This document shows positions 1 to 8,798 of a DNA stretch of 64,000 nucleotides, piece after piece. Every line of letters begins with the position of its first letter. Positions within the stretch are counted from its first letter, which is position 1. The stretch comes from Sphingomonas hominis (GTDB taxonomy: Bacteria > Pseudomonadota > Alphaproteobacteria > Sphingomonadales > Sphingomonadaceae). The stretch lies in the NCBI RefSeq assembly GCF_013328205.1, contig NZ_JABULH010000001.1:186001-250000 (forward strand), in the 5' to 3' direction. The translations under genes were made by a program, and so were the position numbers. The notes under the pieces were generated by a model. The model ran no database searches and had not been told where the DNA came from. It saw only the letters and a list, made by a program, of their open reading frames with translations.

Positions 1-2393
1 AAGCGCGCTACGCCGACGCACGCGCCGCCACGCTCGCGGGCACGCTGGCGCTGCGTCCGGGCGTCGCGGGCTCGTTCGACCTCCCGCTCGACCTCGCCGC
101 GACGCGGGTGCGCCAGGGCCAGGTAAGCGCCGCGCGCATCGGCGTGTCCGGGAAAGCGCGCGTGGCGCCCGCCGGCATCGGCTATGCCGGGCAGGTGGCG
201 GTGCGCGGCGGCGACCTGCGCGCGCTACTGCCCGCGCTGCGCGCCGGCGAGGGCACGCCGGTCGCCCCGCTGGTCGCGCGCGCCGCCGATGCCGCGCGCC
301 GCGCCGCGCGCGACGTGTCGGCGCAGGCGCAACTCGCGCTGGTCCGCACCGATGCCGGCGTCAGCATCACGCTCGACCACGCCGCGCTCACCAGCGCCAG
401 CGGTGCACGCGCGCGGCTCGACGCGCAGCCGTCGCTGCGCTGGACCGCGACGGACGGCATCAGGGGCGTGGGCACGCTCCGCGTCGCGGGCGGCGGCCTG
501 CCGCAACTCGCGGCACGGTTCGCGCAAGCCGAGCGCGGCGCGCTGACCGGCAGCGCGTCGCTGGCGCGTTACGCGGCGGACGGGGCCGCACTGGCGCTCG
601 ACCGTATCCGCTTCGACGCGCGCGGCGGTGCTGTTCGCGCAACCGCGCAGGCGACATTGTCGGGACCGCTCGCCGATGGCCGGGTCGACGGGCTGTCGGT
701 GCCGCTCGACCTGCGCTGGGCGCGCGGGGCGTTGCTGGTCAACCCGACCTGCACGCCGGTTCGCTTCGACGCATTGCGCGTGTCGACGCTGCGGCTCGAC
801 CCCACGCGGCTGACCTTGTGCCCGGCGGGTGCCGCGCTGGTGCAGGTACGCGGTGGACGCGCTGACGGTACGATCCGACTGCCTGCGACACGGCTGGCGG
901 GAACGATCGGCAGCACGCCGCTGCGCCTGAACGTGGCCGGCGCCGATCTGTCGCTCGGCACGCGCGGCTTCGCGCTGCGCGGCGTCGAGACGCGGATCGG
1001 CACGCCTGCGCGACAGACGCGGATCGACGCCGCGCGCCTGACCGGCACGCTCGTCGGCAATGCGATCGCGGGTGGCTTTGCTGGTCTGAGCGGGCAGATC
1101 GCCAACGTGCCGCTGCTGCTCGGCGACGGTGCGGGCACGTGGCGTTTCGCGAACGGCACGCTCGCGGTGCAGGGCGCGCTCCGCGTGCGCGACGCGGCGG
1201 ATAGCGCGCGTTTCAACCCGATGGACGCGCGCGATGTCGCATTGACGCTCCAGCGCGGCGACATCCGGGCCACGGCCACGCTGTTCGAGCCGACCAGGAG
1301 CGTGAAGGTCGCCGATGTCGCGATCGACCATCGCCTGTCGACCGGCGCCGGCCGCGCCGCACTGACCGTGCCGGGCATCACCTTTGGCGAGGGGTTCCAG
1401 CCCGAACTGATCACCCCGCTGACCTTTGGCGTCATCGCCGACGTGCGCGGGCGGGTGACGGGACGCGGCGACATCGCCTGGAACGCGGACGGCGTGTCCA
1501 GCACCGGCACCTTTTCCACCACCGATACGGCGCTGGCCGCGGCGTTCGGACCGGTTGAGGGGCTGTCGGGTACGATCCGCTTCACCGACCTGCTCGGCCT
1601 GACGAGCGCGCCCGATCAGGTCGCCACCGTTCGCTCGATCAACCCGGGCGTGCCCGTCACCGACGGTCGCATCACCTATCAGACGCTGCCAAACACGCGC
1701 ATCAAGGTGACCCGCGGCACCTGGCCGTTCGCGGGCGGCACGCTGACGCTGGAGCCGACCTTACTCGACTTCTCCTCGGCACAGGAGCGGCGGCTGACGT
1801 TTCGCGTCGCCGGCATGGATGCGGGCGCGTTTCTGCAACAATTCGACTTCGACAATCTGAACGCCACCGGCACGTTCGATGGCGTGCTGCCAATGATCTT
1901 TGATGCAACCGGCGGACGGATCGAGGGCGGGCGGCTGACCGCACGCGCGGGCGGCGGCGGCATCGCCTATGTCGGCGAATTGAGCGAGAAGAACCTCGGC
2001 TTCTGGGGCAATTACGCCTTCCAGATGCTGAAGTCGCTGACCTATCGTAACCTCGACATCGGCATGAACGGGCCGCTCGCGGGCGAGATGATCACCGACG
2101 TACGCTTCGCCGGGATCGGGCAGGGGGCGGGCGCGAGATCGAACTTCCTGATCCGTCGCCTCACCAAGCTGCCAATCCTGTTCAACATCCGCGTACGCGC
2201 GCCTTTCCGCGGCTTGATCGATTCGGCCGCCAGCTTCTACGATCCGCAACGGTTGGTCGCGCGCAACCTGCAACAATTGATCGAGGAACAGAACCGGCGC
2301 ACCGCGCCCATAGGTTCCTCAACGGGCGCTTCCCCGACCACCAAGCCCCTGGTGCCACCCATTCAGCCTTCCGCAAGCGAGATCGTGCCATGA
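1..2393 (+). CDS. YdbH-family intermembrane lipid transport protein (5' end missing)
   Basis: Large AsmA-like protein of the YdbH family, thought to form a periplasmic bridge that moves phospholipids towards the outer membrane. The frame is open from base 3 to the stop at 2393, so the true start and membrane anchor lie upstream of the window. What remains is about 797 residues of repetitive beta-rich sequence typical of these proteins, and the C-terminal part (from about base 1780: MDAGAFLQQFDFDNLNATG, then FDATGGRIEGG) is the conserved YdbH C-terminal region. The stop overlaps the ynbE-like start by 4 bases (ATGA), and ydbL follows, which is the classic ydbH-ynbE-ydbL order and the strongest support for the call. 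The N-terminal half alone would be hard to assign. Confidence 0.85.
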   Translation, partial: ARYADARAATLAGTLALRPGVAGSFDLPLDLAATRVRQGQVSAARIGVSGKARVAPAGIGYAGQVAVRGGDLRALLPALRAGEGTPVAPLVARAADAARRAARDVSAQAQLALVRTDAGVSITLDHAALTSASGARARLDAQPSLRWTATDGIRGVGTLRVAGGGLPQLAARFAQAERGALTGSASLARYAADGAALALDRIRFDARGGAVRATAQATLSGPLADGRVDGLSVPLDLRWARGALLVNPTCTPVRFDALRVSTLRLDPTRLTLCPAGAALVQVRGGRADGTIRLPATRLAGTIGSTPLRLNVAGADLSLGTRGFALRGVETRIGTPARQTRIDAARLTGTLVGNAIAGGFAGLSGQIANVPLLLGDGAGTWRFANGTLAVQGALRVRDAADSARFNPMDARDVALTLQRGDIRATATLFEPTRSVKVADVAIDHRLSTGAGRAALTVPGITFGEGFQPELITPLTFGVIADVRGRVTGRGDIAWNADGVSSTGTFSTTDTALAAAFGPVEGLSGTIRFTDLLGLTSAPDQVATVRSINPGVPVTDGRITYQTLPNTRIKVTRGTWPFAGGTLTLEPTLLDFSSAQERRLTFRVAGMDAGAFLQQFDFDNLNATGTFDGVLPMIFDATGGRIEGGRLTARAGGGGIAYVGELSEKNLGFWGNYAFQMLKSLTYRNLDIGMNGPLAGEMITDVRFAGIGQGAGARSNFLIRRLTKLPILFNIRVRAPFRGLIDSAASFYDPQRLVARNLQQLIEEQNRRTAPIGSSTGASPTTKPLVPPIQPSASEIVP

Positions 2394-2602
2394 GCGTAAC
2401 AGGAGCAACGACGGTGAAGCGACTCGTGGGTGTGCGATGGTTGATGGCGACGGCGCTCTTGCCGAATGCCGCCTGCGTCAACATCTCGGCACCGACCAAG
2501 CCAATTGAGATCAACCTCAACATCAACGTGACGCAAGAGGTGGTTTACCGCCTCGACAATGAAGCCAAGTCGCTCATCAAACAGAACCCGGGGATATTCT
2601 AA
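2390..2602 (+). CDS. ynbE: YnbE-like outer membrane lipoprotein
   Basis: Small 70-residue lipoprotein. An N-terminal hydrophobic stretch ends in a lipobox-like LPNAAC with the lipidated Cys at residue 29, followed by the conserved region ending in NINVTQEVVYRLD. YnbE is known to partner YdbH to complete a periplasm-spanning lipid bridge at the outer membrane. The ATG overlaps the ydbH stop, which implies translational coupling, and ydbL starts 3 bases after its stop. The signal segment is long because a further Met (residue 20) could be the real start, but the overlap favours the listed one. Confidence 0.85.
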   Translation: MSVTGATTVKRLVGVRWLMATALLPNAACVNISAPTKPIEINLNINVTQEVVYRLDNEAKSLIKQNPGIF

Positions 2603-2605
2603 GCC

Positions 2606-2986
2606 ATGACACGCACCACCATCACGATGCTCGCCGCCGCGGTGACGCTGGCGGGCGTGTCGACCGCAGCGCTCGCGCAGCGCGACCCCGCCTACGCCGC
2701 CGCGCGCGCCGCAGGGCAGGTGGGCGAGCAGCCCGACGGCTATCTCGGCGTCGTCGGCGGCGGCGACGCGCAACTGCGCGCGCTGGTCAGCAACATCAAC
2801 ATCCAGCGCAAGGCCGCCTACACGCAAAAGGCGCAGGCGTCGGGCGCAACGGTCGAGCAACTCGCCTTCACCAGCGGCTGCAACCTGATCGGGCAGACGC
2901 AGCCGGGCGAGAAGTATCGCACTCCGGCTGGCACCTGGGAAACCCGCGGCAGCGGCGCCCCCACCCGCGACCCGCGCTGCGTGTGA
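2606..2986 (+). CDS. ydbL: YdbL-family periplasmic protein (DUF1318)
   Basis: 126-residue exported protein with a clean signal peptide (MTRTTITMLAAAVTLAGVSTAALAQ) followed by a DUF1318-type domain. Residues about 26-70 (RDPAYAAARAAGQVGEQPDGYLGVV and a following NINIQRKAAY) are the recognisable YdbL core. YdbL is thought to act as a chaperone-like modulator of YdbH-YnbE assembly. The C-terminal 45 residues (with two Cys) extend beyond the usual compact family length. It is the last gene of the operon; a GC hairpin follows immediately. Confidence 0.85.
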   Translation: MTRTTITMLAAAVTLAGVSTAALAQRDPAYAAARAAGQVGEQPDGYLGVVGGGDAQLRALVSNINIQRKAAYTQKAQASGATVEQLAFTSGCNLIGQTQPGEKYRTPAGTWETRGSGAPTRDPRCV

Positions 2987-2995
2987 CCTGTGTCT

Positions 2996-3016
2996 CCCCT
3001 CCCTGAAAGGGAGGGG
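2996..3016. repeat. GC-rich hairpin after ydbL
   Basis: Perfect 9-bp inverted repeat (CCCCTCCCT, loop GAA, AGGGAGGGG) ten bases after the ydbL stop. No T-run follows, so it is more likely an mRNA-stabilising or REP-like hairpin than a classical terminator. The following GGGGGTGGGT tail is, from memory, common after such hairpins in sphingomonads. Confidence 0.6.
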
Positions 3017-3213
3017 CCGGGGGTGGGTAGGTCGCACACGAAACGCTTCACCGCCTGACGCACAGTCCCCCGACTTAAGCGGGAAGCAGGTGACGACGGC
3101 CTCTCACGACACGGCCGCCAAACCGCTAACGAACCTCCACTTCCTCCACTTCGCTCCTATCGCTCGCCTAGTCCCGGCATCGTGCCGCCCTGTTAACCGC
3201 ACGCTCACAACGG

Positions 3214-3242
3214 TTGACACCCCCCGACCCCCCGGCTAACCG
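3214..3242 (+). promoter_or_regulatory. Candidate sigma-70 promoter of the atp operon
   Basis: TTGACA at 3214-3219, a 17-base spacer and TAACCG at 3237-3242, about 75 bases before the atpI start. The -35 is a perfect consensus and the -10 is weak, as usual in GC-rich alphaproteobacteria. Inferred only from sequence and position. Confidence 0.4.
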
Positions 3243-3317
3243 GACGGCGCCTTGGCGGGGTCGTTTGCCCACCGTGTGCTCACTTCCCCGGCATGAGATA
3301 TGTGGAGAGGGTGGCGC

Positions 3318-3638
3318 GTGGCGGATAACGGTTCCGGACAGGATTTCCACGACGCGGAGGACCCGCGGCTCGCCTCGCTGGATCAGCGACTGGAACGGGC
3401 CCGCAGGGACGAAGCGAAACGCACGGGGGTGGTGCGTGACGAGGGGGAGGCGGGCTATCAGCTCGGCAACCGCGTTCTCGCCGCCCTTATCGGAAGTCTC
3501 GTCGGCTCGGCGCTGATCGGCTGGCTCATCGACCGCTGGTTCGGCACCACGCCTTGGGCGCTGATCGTCGCGTTGTTCCTCGGGATCGCGGTGGCGTTCA
3601 GGCAGATCATTCGGTTAACGACCAAGCGCCCGGAATAA
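3318..3638 (+). CDS. atpI: AtpI/AtpZ-family ATP synthase accessory protein
   Basis: Small membrane protein that assists F0 assembly (c-ring formation) and possibly Mg2+ supply. The N-terminal half is charged and soluble; the C-terminal half has two transmembrane helices (about NRVLAALIGSLVGSALIGWL and WALIVALFLGIAVAFRQI). I chose the GTG at 3318 (MADNGSGQDF), 106 residues, because GGAGAGG sits 7 bases upstream; an ATG at 3300 would put that ribosome site inside the gene. First gene of the F0 operon. Confidence 0.9.
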   Translation: MADNGSGQDFHDAEDPRLASLDQRLERARRDEAKRTGVVRDEGEAGYQLGNRVLAALIGSLVGSALIGWLIDRWFGTTPWALIVALFLGIAVAFRQIIRLTTKRPE

Positions 3639-3675
3639 CGGGCGCTTGACGTATGTGGGAAGCATAGGGGCAGAC

Positions 3676-4461
3676 GTGGCAGAAGGCGGCAAGATCGATC
3701 CGATGCACCAGTTCCTGATCGAGCCCGTGCTCGGTCTGCGCTGGAACGTGGCCGGCTATGATCTGTCGTTCACCAATTCCGCGCTGTGGATGGTGATCAC
3801 GCTGGTGACGCTGTGGCTGTTCATGCTCGGCGGCATGAAGCGCGAGCTGGTGCCCGGTCGCTGGCAGGCAGCGGTGGAGGGTTTCACCGGTTTCGTGCAG
3901 AACATGCTGACCTCGAACATCGGACCCGAGGGCAAGCGTTTCGTGCCCTACGTCTTCTCGTTGTTCATGTTCATCCTGTTCGCGAACATCTTGGGGCTGA
4001 TGCCGGTCGGCATCGTACCGGGCTGGCACCCCTTCACCGTGACGAGCCACCTGACCGTCACCGGCGTGCTCGCGATCATCAGCTTTGCCATCGTGCTGAT
4101 CGTCGGCTTCGGTCGCCACGGCTTCCACTTCTTCAGCCTGTTCGTGCCGCACGGCACGCCGGTCATCATGATCCCGCTGATCTTCGTGGTCGAGCTGATG
4201 AGCTTCCTGGTGCGTCCTTTCTCGCTGGGTCTGCGACTGTTCGTTGCGATGACCGCGGGGCACATCCTGCTCAAGGTGCTGGCGGCGTTCGTCATCAACG
4301 GCATCAACCTCGGGCCGGGCTATGTCGCGATCGTGTCGCTGCCCAGCTTCGTGCTGATGCTCGGCATCACGCTGCTCGAACTGCTCGTCGCCGCGATCCA
4401 GGCGTACGTGTTCGCGCTGCTCACCAGCGTTTATCTGAACGACGCGGTCAATCTTCACTGA
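3676..4461 (+). CDS. atpB: F0F1 ATP synthase subunit a
   Basis: Membrane stator subunit forming the proton half-channels against the c-ring. Conserved region FSLGLRLFVAMTAGH contains the essential Arg and helix-5 residues, and there are five to six transmembrane helices. GTG at 3676 (MAEGGKIDPMHQF) is the likely start: an AGGGG ribosome site precedes it, and sphingomonad AtpB proteins start with a short lead before DPMHQF. An upstream TTG at 3646 would add ten residues. 261 residues with the chosen start, a normal length. Confidence 0.96.
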   Translation: MAEGGKIDPMHQFLIEPVLGLRWNVAGYDLSFTNSALWMVITLVTLWLFMLGGMKRELVPGRWQAAVEGFTGFVQNMLTSNIGPEGKRFVPYVFSLFMFILFANILGLMPVGIVPGWHPFTVTSHLTVTGVLAIISFAIVLIVGFGRHGFHFFSLFVPHGTPVIMIPLIFVVELMSFLVRPFSLGLRLFVAMTAGHILLKVLAAFVINGINLGPGYVAIVSLPSFVLMLGITLLELLVAAIQAYVFALLTSVYLNDAVNLH

Positions 4462-4526
4462 GACGCATCGCCGTCTTCTTGAACCAACCTTTCCACCTAA
4501 ATCTGATCTAAACGGGAGTTACTGAA

Positions 4527-4754
4527 ATGGACGCAGAAGCCGCCAAGCTGCTCGGTGCTGGTTTCGCCGCAATCGGCATGGGCATTGCTGCCCTGGGCGT
4601 GGGCAACGTGTTCGCCGCCTTCCTTGAGGGCGCGCTGCGCAACCCGGGTGCCGCTGATGGCCAGCAGGGTCGTCTGTTCATCGGTTTCGCGGGTGCCGAG
4701 CTTCTCGGCCTGCTCGCTTTCGTGACGATGATCATCCTGGTGTTCGTCGCCTGA
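4527..4754 (+). CDS. atpE: F0F1 ATP synthase subunit c
   Basis: 75-residue proteolipid with two transmembrane helices joined by the polar loop LRNPGAADGQQGR. The proton-carrying carboxylate is Glu58 in FAGAELLG. Start ATG is preceded by GGGAG. It is separated from atpB by 65 bases and followed by a strong hairpin, which fits its higher expression (about ten copies per complex). Confidence 0.97.
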   Translation: MDAEAAKLLGAGFAAIGMGIAALGVGNVFAAFLEGALRNPGAADGQQGRLFIGFAGAELLGLLAFVTMIILVFVA

Positions 4755-4760
4755 TTACTC

Positions 4761-4793
4761 ACCCGCCGTGCGGCGCCATGCCGCTCGGCGGGT
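4761..4793 (+). promoter_or_regulatory. Strong hairpin between atpE and the b' gene
   Basis: ACCCGCCG (4761-4768) pairs with CGGCGGGT (4786-4793), and inside it GCGGC pairs with GCCGC around a 5-base loop, with a single T-T mismatch: 13 base pairs in all. There is no T-run. Likely role, by inference, is protecting the atpE 3' end or partial termination so that subunit c is made in excess. Confidence 0.65.
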
Positions 4794-4808
4794 TCTGAAC
4801 GGACCGCC

Positions 4809-5303
4809 ATGCCTCAAATCAGTCAGATCGCCGCAACCTACGCGTCCCAGATCTTCTGGCTGCTCATCACCTTCGGCATCCTGTATTTCGGGATCGGCAA
4901 GATGATGGTGCCCAGGGTCACCGGCGTCATGGACCTGCGCGAGCGCCAGATCGCCGAAGACCTCGCCATCGCCGAGCGGACGCGGGCCGAGGCGACGACG
5001 ACCGAGGCGGCATGGCAGGCCGAGATGGACGCGGCACGCGCCGCGGCGCAGGCCGAGGTGGTCGCCGCCAAGTCGCGCGCGGCGCAGTCGACCGAGGCGC
5101 AGCTGCGCACCTTCGACGAACAGTTGAACGAGCGCATCGCGCACCACGATCTCGCCATCGGCAACGCCAAGGCGGCGGCGATGGTCAAGGTACAGGATAT
5201 CGCGGCCGAGACGGTGCAGGAACTCGTCGCCAAGGTGGCAGGCATGACCGTCTCGCCCGAGGTCGCACACGCCGCGGTTCGCCAGGAGCTGCACAATGTC
5301 TAA
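4809..5303 (+). CDS. atpF2: F0F1 ATP synthase subunit b'
   Basis: 164-residue peripheral stalk subunit. One N-terminal membrane helix (IFWLLITFGILYFGIGKMM), then a long charged, Ala/Glu-rich coiled coil. Photosynthetic and alphaproteobacteria use a b/b' heterodimer, and the next gene encodes b. I call this one b' because it is the shorter and lies first, as usual in this class. It overlaps the b gene by 8 bases. Confidence 0.9.
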   Translation: MPQISQIAATYASQIFWLLITFGILYFGIGKMMVPRVTGVMDLRERQIAEDLAIAERTRAEATTTEAAWQAEMDAARAAAQAEVVAAKSRAAQSTEAQLRTFDEQLNERIAHHDLAIGNAKAAAMVKVQDIAAETVQELVAKVAGMTVSPEVAHAAVRQELHNV

Positions 5304-5937
5304 CGTTGCACCCTCCGCTGCCGACCTCCAGGTCGAGCAGAACCTGGCTGACGCCACCCATTCGCAGGGGCTCGGTACCGCCGACCTCCAGAATGGCAGC
5401 GGTCTGGTCGGCAACGTGTCTGACGGAGCCGAGCATGTCGCCGCACCGACCGCGCTGGGCTTCAACGACACTGGCTGGGTCGGCCTCGCCGCGCTCGTGG
5501 TGCTGCTCGCCGCGCTGATCTGGAAGGTGCCGGCGACGATCGGCGCGATGCTCGACAAGCGTATCGGCGAGATCCGCCGCCAGCTCGACGAGGCCGCGCA
5601 GCTCCGCCGCGAGGCCGAGGCGTTGCGTGACGAATATGCCACGCGCGCCCGCTCGGCCGAGGCTGACGCCGCCAAGATGCGCGAGAATGCGCAGCACGAA
5701 GCGTCGCAGATCGTCTCCAAGGCGAAAGCCGACACCGAGGCGCTGATGGAGCGTCGCACGCGCATGGCGGAGGACAAGATCGCCGCCGCCGAGCGCGCTG
5801 CGCTCGACGAAGTGCGCGCCACCGTCGTCGCCGCAGCGACTGCCGCCGCCGGCCGCGTCATTGCCGAGCAGCACAACGTCGAGGCCGACCGCACCCTCGT
5901 CAACAGCGCGATCCAGCGGGTCGGCCGCTTCAACTGA
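5296..5937 (+). CDS. atpF: F0F1 ATP synthase subunit b
   Basis: 213-residue peripheral stalk subunit. About 50 variable N-terminal residues precede the membrane helix (GWVGLAALVVLLAALIW), followed by the coiled coil starting LDKRIGEIRRQLDEAAQLRR. The long hydrophilic N-terminal extension is typical of sphingomonad AtpF. Last gene of the F0 operon; the F1 genes are not in the window, as expected for alphaproteobacteria, where F0 and F1 operons are separate. Confidence 0.94.
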   Translation: MSNVAPSAADLQVEQNLADATHSQGLGTADLQNGSGLVGNVSDGAEHVAAPTALGFNDTGWVGLAALVVLLAALIWKVPATIGAMLDKRIGEIRRQLDEAAQLRREAEALRDEYATRARSAEADAAKMRENAQHEASQIVSKAKADTEALMERRTRMAEDKIAAAERAALDEVRATVVAAATAAAGRVIAEQHNVEADRTLVNSAIQRVGRFN

Positions 5938-5959
5938 TCCAGGGACCATCGTGTCGAGT

Positions 5960-5998
5960 ACGGGCCGCGATGCGAGAGCATCGTGGCCCGTTTCGTTT
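5960..5998 (+). terminator. Rho-independent terminator of the atp F0 operon
   Basis: 14-bp stem (5960-5973 with 5978-5991, one G-U pair) with a GAGA tetraloop, followed directly by TTCGTTT, 22 bases after the atpF stop. This is the clearest intrinsic terminator in the window. Confidence 0.85.
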
Positions 5999-6040
5999 GT
6001 GGCTGCGGGAGCTATAGTACGTACCCCGACCATTTTAGCC

Positions 6041-6132
6041 TTATCGTCACCCCGGACTTGATCCGGGGTGACGCTTCTCTCTTAGGCGAGAGGAAGGCAG
6101 CGGGATTCCGGATCAAGTCCGGGATGACGATA
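6041..6132. repeat. REP-like palindromic element, copy 1
   Basis: Left unit is a perfect palindrome with 12-bp arms (6045-6056 and 6062-6073) around CTTGA. A second, inverted and slightly diverged copy of the unit lies at about 6106-6131, so the whole element is an imperfect inverted pair with a 35-base spacer. The same element occurs in the opposite orientation at 11772-11852. The stretch 5938-6243 otherwise holds only the atp terminator. Confidence 0.8.
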
Positions 6133-6243
6133 GGTCTATGCGGCGAAACTTAGCCGCTTGGTACTTCCACAAAATACGTAACCCGCAGAGCATAACGGAG
6201 CAGACCTGTAGGGCGGCAATGCTGACCCATATTACTATGCGGC

Positions 6244-6624
6244 ATGTCCGATTGCGCCTGCAGGCAGACCTTCGACATGCCCGCACCCTTCCACGCGCTG
6301 ACCGACGCGGACCGCGAGGTCGCGATGCTGCTCTACCTCGACGCGTCACTGGCCAAAGTCGGCGCACGCCACTTCACGTCCAACCGCGCCGAGAGCGTCG
6401 CCGCGTCGATCCGCCTGATCGTCACCGACGTCCTGGCGCTGGACGCGCGCGCGGTGCTGCTCGCGCACAACCACCCGCGCGGCGATCCGCGACCCAGCCG
6501 ACAGGACGTGCACTACACCCGCCGCCTGTTCGCCACGCTGGACGCGATCGGCGTGCGGCTGCTCGACCACTACGTGATCGCACCCGGCGGCTGGATGAGC
6601 TTTCAACGCGAAGGATTGCTCTGA
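6244..6624 (+). CDS. RadC-like JAB/MPN-domain protein (short form)
   Basis: 126-residue protein made almost only of the RadC C-terminal domain. The JAMM metal motif is intact: HNHPRGDPRPSRQD carries the His-x-His, Ser and Asp ligands. The N-terminal helix-hairpin-helix part of full RadC (about 220 residues) is absent. Short RadC-like proteins are often linked to mobile DNA or anti-restriction functions, but the function of this domain is not established. It stands alone beside a REP-like element. Confidence 0.8.
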   Translation: MSDCACRQTFDMPAPFHALTDADREVAMLLYLDASLAKVGARHFTSNRAESVAASIRLIVTDVLALDARAVLLAHNHPRGDPRPSRQDVHYTRRLFATLDAIGVRLLDHYVIAPGGWMSFQREGLL

Positions 6625-6700
6625 CCAGGCGCTAGCGCGCTTCTCGACGCACTTACCTCGTCACCGGGCTAACGAGGAAGTGACCGAGCTGTAAACCGCG

Positions 6701-7441
6701 TCAGCGCGTCGCCAACCGGCACGGCCGGATCGCGGCGGGTGCGGGCCGCGGACCCTCGGGGCGGAATGTCGCCAGATACCCGCCGGCCGAGGGCATCTTC
6801 TCGAAACTGACCTGACGGTAACCCACCGCCGCGAACTCGCAGCGCAGCAGCGCGGGCGGCGTGCCGTGGTTCTGCGTCGAGCGATCGGCGTCGACCACTA
6901 CCACCAGCCCGTCGCGCCGCAGCGCCGGCCGCATCCGCCACAGGAATTCATAAGGCTGCGCGATCTCGTGGTACATGTGGACCATCAGCACGCGGTCGAA
7001 GCTGTTCGCCGGCAGCCGCGGATCGGCCGGGCGGCCCAGCCGCACGCTGACATTCTCCAGCCGCTGCCGTGCGACGCGTTCGGCCAGCGCATCGCGCGTC
7101 GCTGGCATGATGTCCTCCGCCAGCACGCGCCCATCCTCGCCGACGCGCGCGGCCAGGCGGATCGTGTAATAACCCTCGCCCGCACCAATGTCGGCGACCG
7201 TCATGCCGGGCTTGATCCGCGCGCCGTCCATCACCGCGCCCGCTTCGTTCAACCGATCGCGCTCTTCCTCGTTCGACCAGCGCGACGAGACGATACTGGC
7301 GACCGGGCGATCGGCGGCAGGGAAGGGGTCGGTCCGCTTCGCCACGCGCTTGATCAGCGGTTGCGACCCGTCGCATGCGGCGAGCGCGCCCGCCACCGCG
7401 ATCAGCAGCACCGCCGATGTCAGGGCGCGCGCGTGGCTCAA
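6701..7441 (-). CDS. Lipoprotein with class I SAM-dependent methyltransferase domain
   Basis: 246 residues. A lipoprotein signal (AVAGALAAC, Cys at residue 23) is followed by a Rossmann methyltransferase core: motif [17 protein letters not shown], then an acidic residue region and [17 protein letters not shown]. Methyltransferases anchored in the periplasm are unusual because SAM is cytosolic, yet this family is common in alphaproteobacteria; substrate unknown. The start is a TTG that overlaps the prfB stop (TTGA), suggesting coupling to prfB. No nearby ATG would keep the signal peptide. Confidence 0.8.
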   Translation of the reverse strand: MSHARALTSAVLLIAVAGALAACDGSQPLIKRVAKRTDPFPAADRPVASIVSSRWSNEEERDRLNEAGAVMDGARIKPGMTVADIGAGEGYYTIRLAARVGEDGRVLAEDIMPATRDALAERVARQRLENVSVRLGRPADPRLPANSFDRVLMVHMYHEIAQPYEFLWRMRPALRRDGLVVVVDADRSTQNHGTPPALLRCEFAAVGYRQVSFEKMPSAGGYLATFRPEGPRPAPAAIRPCRLATR

Positions 7442-8565
7442 TCGACGTCCTCCACCTCGACCTTCTCGCCGGTCACGCGTTGCGACAGCGCCGCGGCCAT
7501 GAAGTCGTCGAGCGCACCGTCGAGCACGTCACCGGGTGAGGTCGAGGTCACGCCGGTGCGCAGATCCTTCACCAACTGATACGGTTGCAGCACGTAGGAG
7601 CGGATCTGGTGGCCCCAGCCGATATCGGTCTTGGTCGCGTTGACCGCGTTCGCCTCCTCCTCGCGCTTACGCAGCTCATGCTCGTAGAGCCGCGCGCGCA
7701 GCTGGTTGTACGCCTCGGCCTTGTTCTTGTGCTGGCTGCGCTGGTTCTGGCACGCGACGACGATGCCGGTCGGCAAGTGCGTGATGCGCACCGCCGAGTC
7801 GGTCGTGTTGATGTGCTGCCCGCCGGCGCCTGACGCGCGATAGGTGTCGATGCGCAGCTCGCTGTCGTTGATCTCGATGTCGATCGAATCGTCGATCACC
7901 GGATAGACCCACACCGAGGAGAAGCTGGTGTGCCGCCGGGCCGAGCTGTCATACGGGCTGATCCGCACCAGCCGGTGTACCCCGCTCTCGGTCTTGGCAT
8001 AGCCGTAAGCGTTCTCGCCTTTCAACAACAGCGTTGCCGACTTGATCCCGGCCTGCTCGCCCGCGTGATAGTCGATCAGCTCGACCTTCATGCCGCGCCG
8101 CTCGGCCCAGCGCGTGTACATGCGCTGCAGCATCTCGGCCCAATCCTGGCTCTCGGTCCCGCCCGCGCCCGCGTTGATCTCGACGTAGCTGTCGTTGCCG
8201 TCGGCCTCGCCCGCCAGCAGCGCCTTGATCTTGTCGCCCTGCGCGCGTTGCGCCAGCGCCTTCAACGCCTGCGTGCCTTCATCCGCCATCTCGGCGTCGC
8301 CCTCGGCATCGGCCATCTCGATCAGCTCGGCGGTGTCCGCCATCTCGCGTTCGATGTCGCGCGTCGCGGTGATCGCCTCGTCGAGCCGCCGGCGCTCGCG
8401 CATCACGTCCTGCGCCGCCTTGGGGTTCTCCCACAAGGTCGGGTCCTCGACACGCGCGTTCAGCTCGTCGAGCCGACGCAGCGCGCGGTCCCAATCGAGG
8501 AAGCGGCGCAGCAGCGCCAACGCCTCGTTGATGGTGTCGACATGGGCCTGCGCTTCGGCGCGCAT
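7438..8565 (-). CDS. prfB: Peptide chain release factor 2
   Basis: Recognises UAA and UGA stop codons and triggers peptide release. The catalytic GGQ loop is in [13 protein letters not shown]; the codon-recognition tripeptide is SPY in [14 protein letters not shown], a form I recall as usual in alphaproteobacterial RF2 in place of SPF. ATG at 8565 is chosen over a TTG five codons upstream because GGAG lies 8 bases before it. The gene is one continuous frame of 375 residues, without the programmed +1 frameshift of enterobacterial prfB. Confidence 0.95.
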   Translation of the reverse strand: MRAEAQAHVDTINEALALLRRFLDWDRALRRLDELNARVEDPTLWENPKAAQDVMRERRRLDEAITATRDIEREMADTAELIEMADAEGDAEMADEGTQALKALAQRAQGDKIKALLAGEADGNDSYVEINAGAGGTESQDWAEMLQRMYTRWAERRGMKVELIDYHAGEQAGIKSATLLLKGENAYGYAKTESGVHRLVRISPYDSSARRHTSFSSVWVYPVIDDSIDIEINDSELRIDTYRASGAGGQHINTTDSAVRITHLPTGIVVACQNQRSQHKNKAEAYNQLRARLYEHELRKREEEANAVNATKTDIGWGHQIRSYVLQPYQLVKDLRTGVTSTSPGDVLDGALDDFMAAALSQRVTGEKVEVEDVD

Positions 8566-8798
8566 AAATCTGTTCTCCAAACGTCACGTCGTCGCGGTCG
8601 CCCGCCGGGCCAAACTGCGCCCGCGTGCTCCGCCGGGTGGCGGATCAAGGATCAAGCCTGCGATCTAGGCCGCGCGCCGCCAAACGGCAACGCCCGCGCG
8701 CGCCGGCAGGCGCTCCGCCGTGGTTCCCGCGCCGCTAACCACTTTTCCTTCCAACCCGCCCGAACTGTAATCCTTGGCAATGGGCGCATCGCTCCAGC

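Larger units (their letters stand above)
2987..3317. other. Intergenic stretch between ydbL and atpI
   Basis: No credible gene. It holds the ydbL hairpin, a C-rich tract (3220-3232) and the candidate atp promoter. Short open frames here have no family resemblance. Confidence 0.6.

Noticed and set aside
7438-8580. Programmed frameshift in prfB
   Set aside because: The gene is one continuous frame from its ATG with a ribosome site; no in-frame UGA near codon 25.
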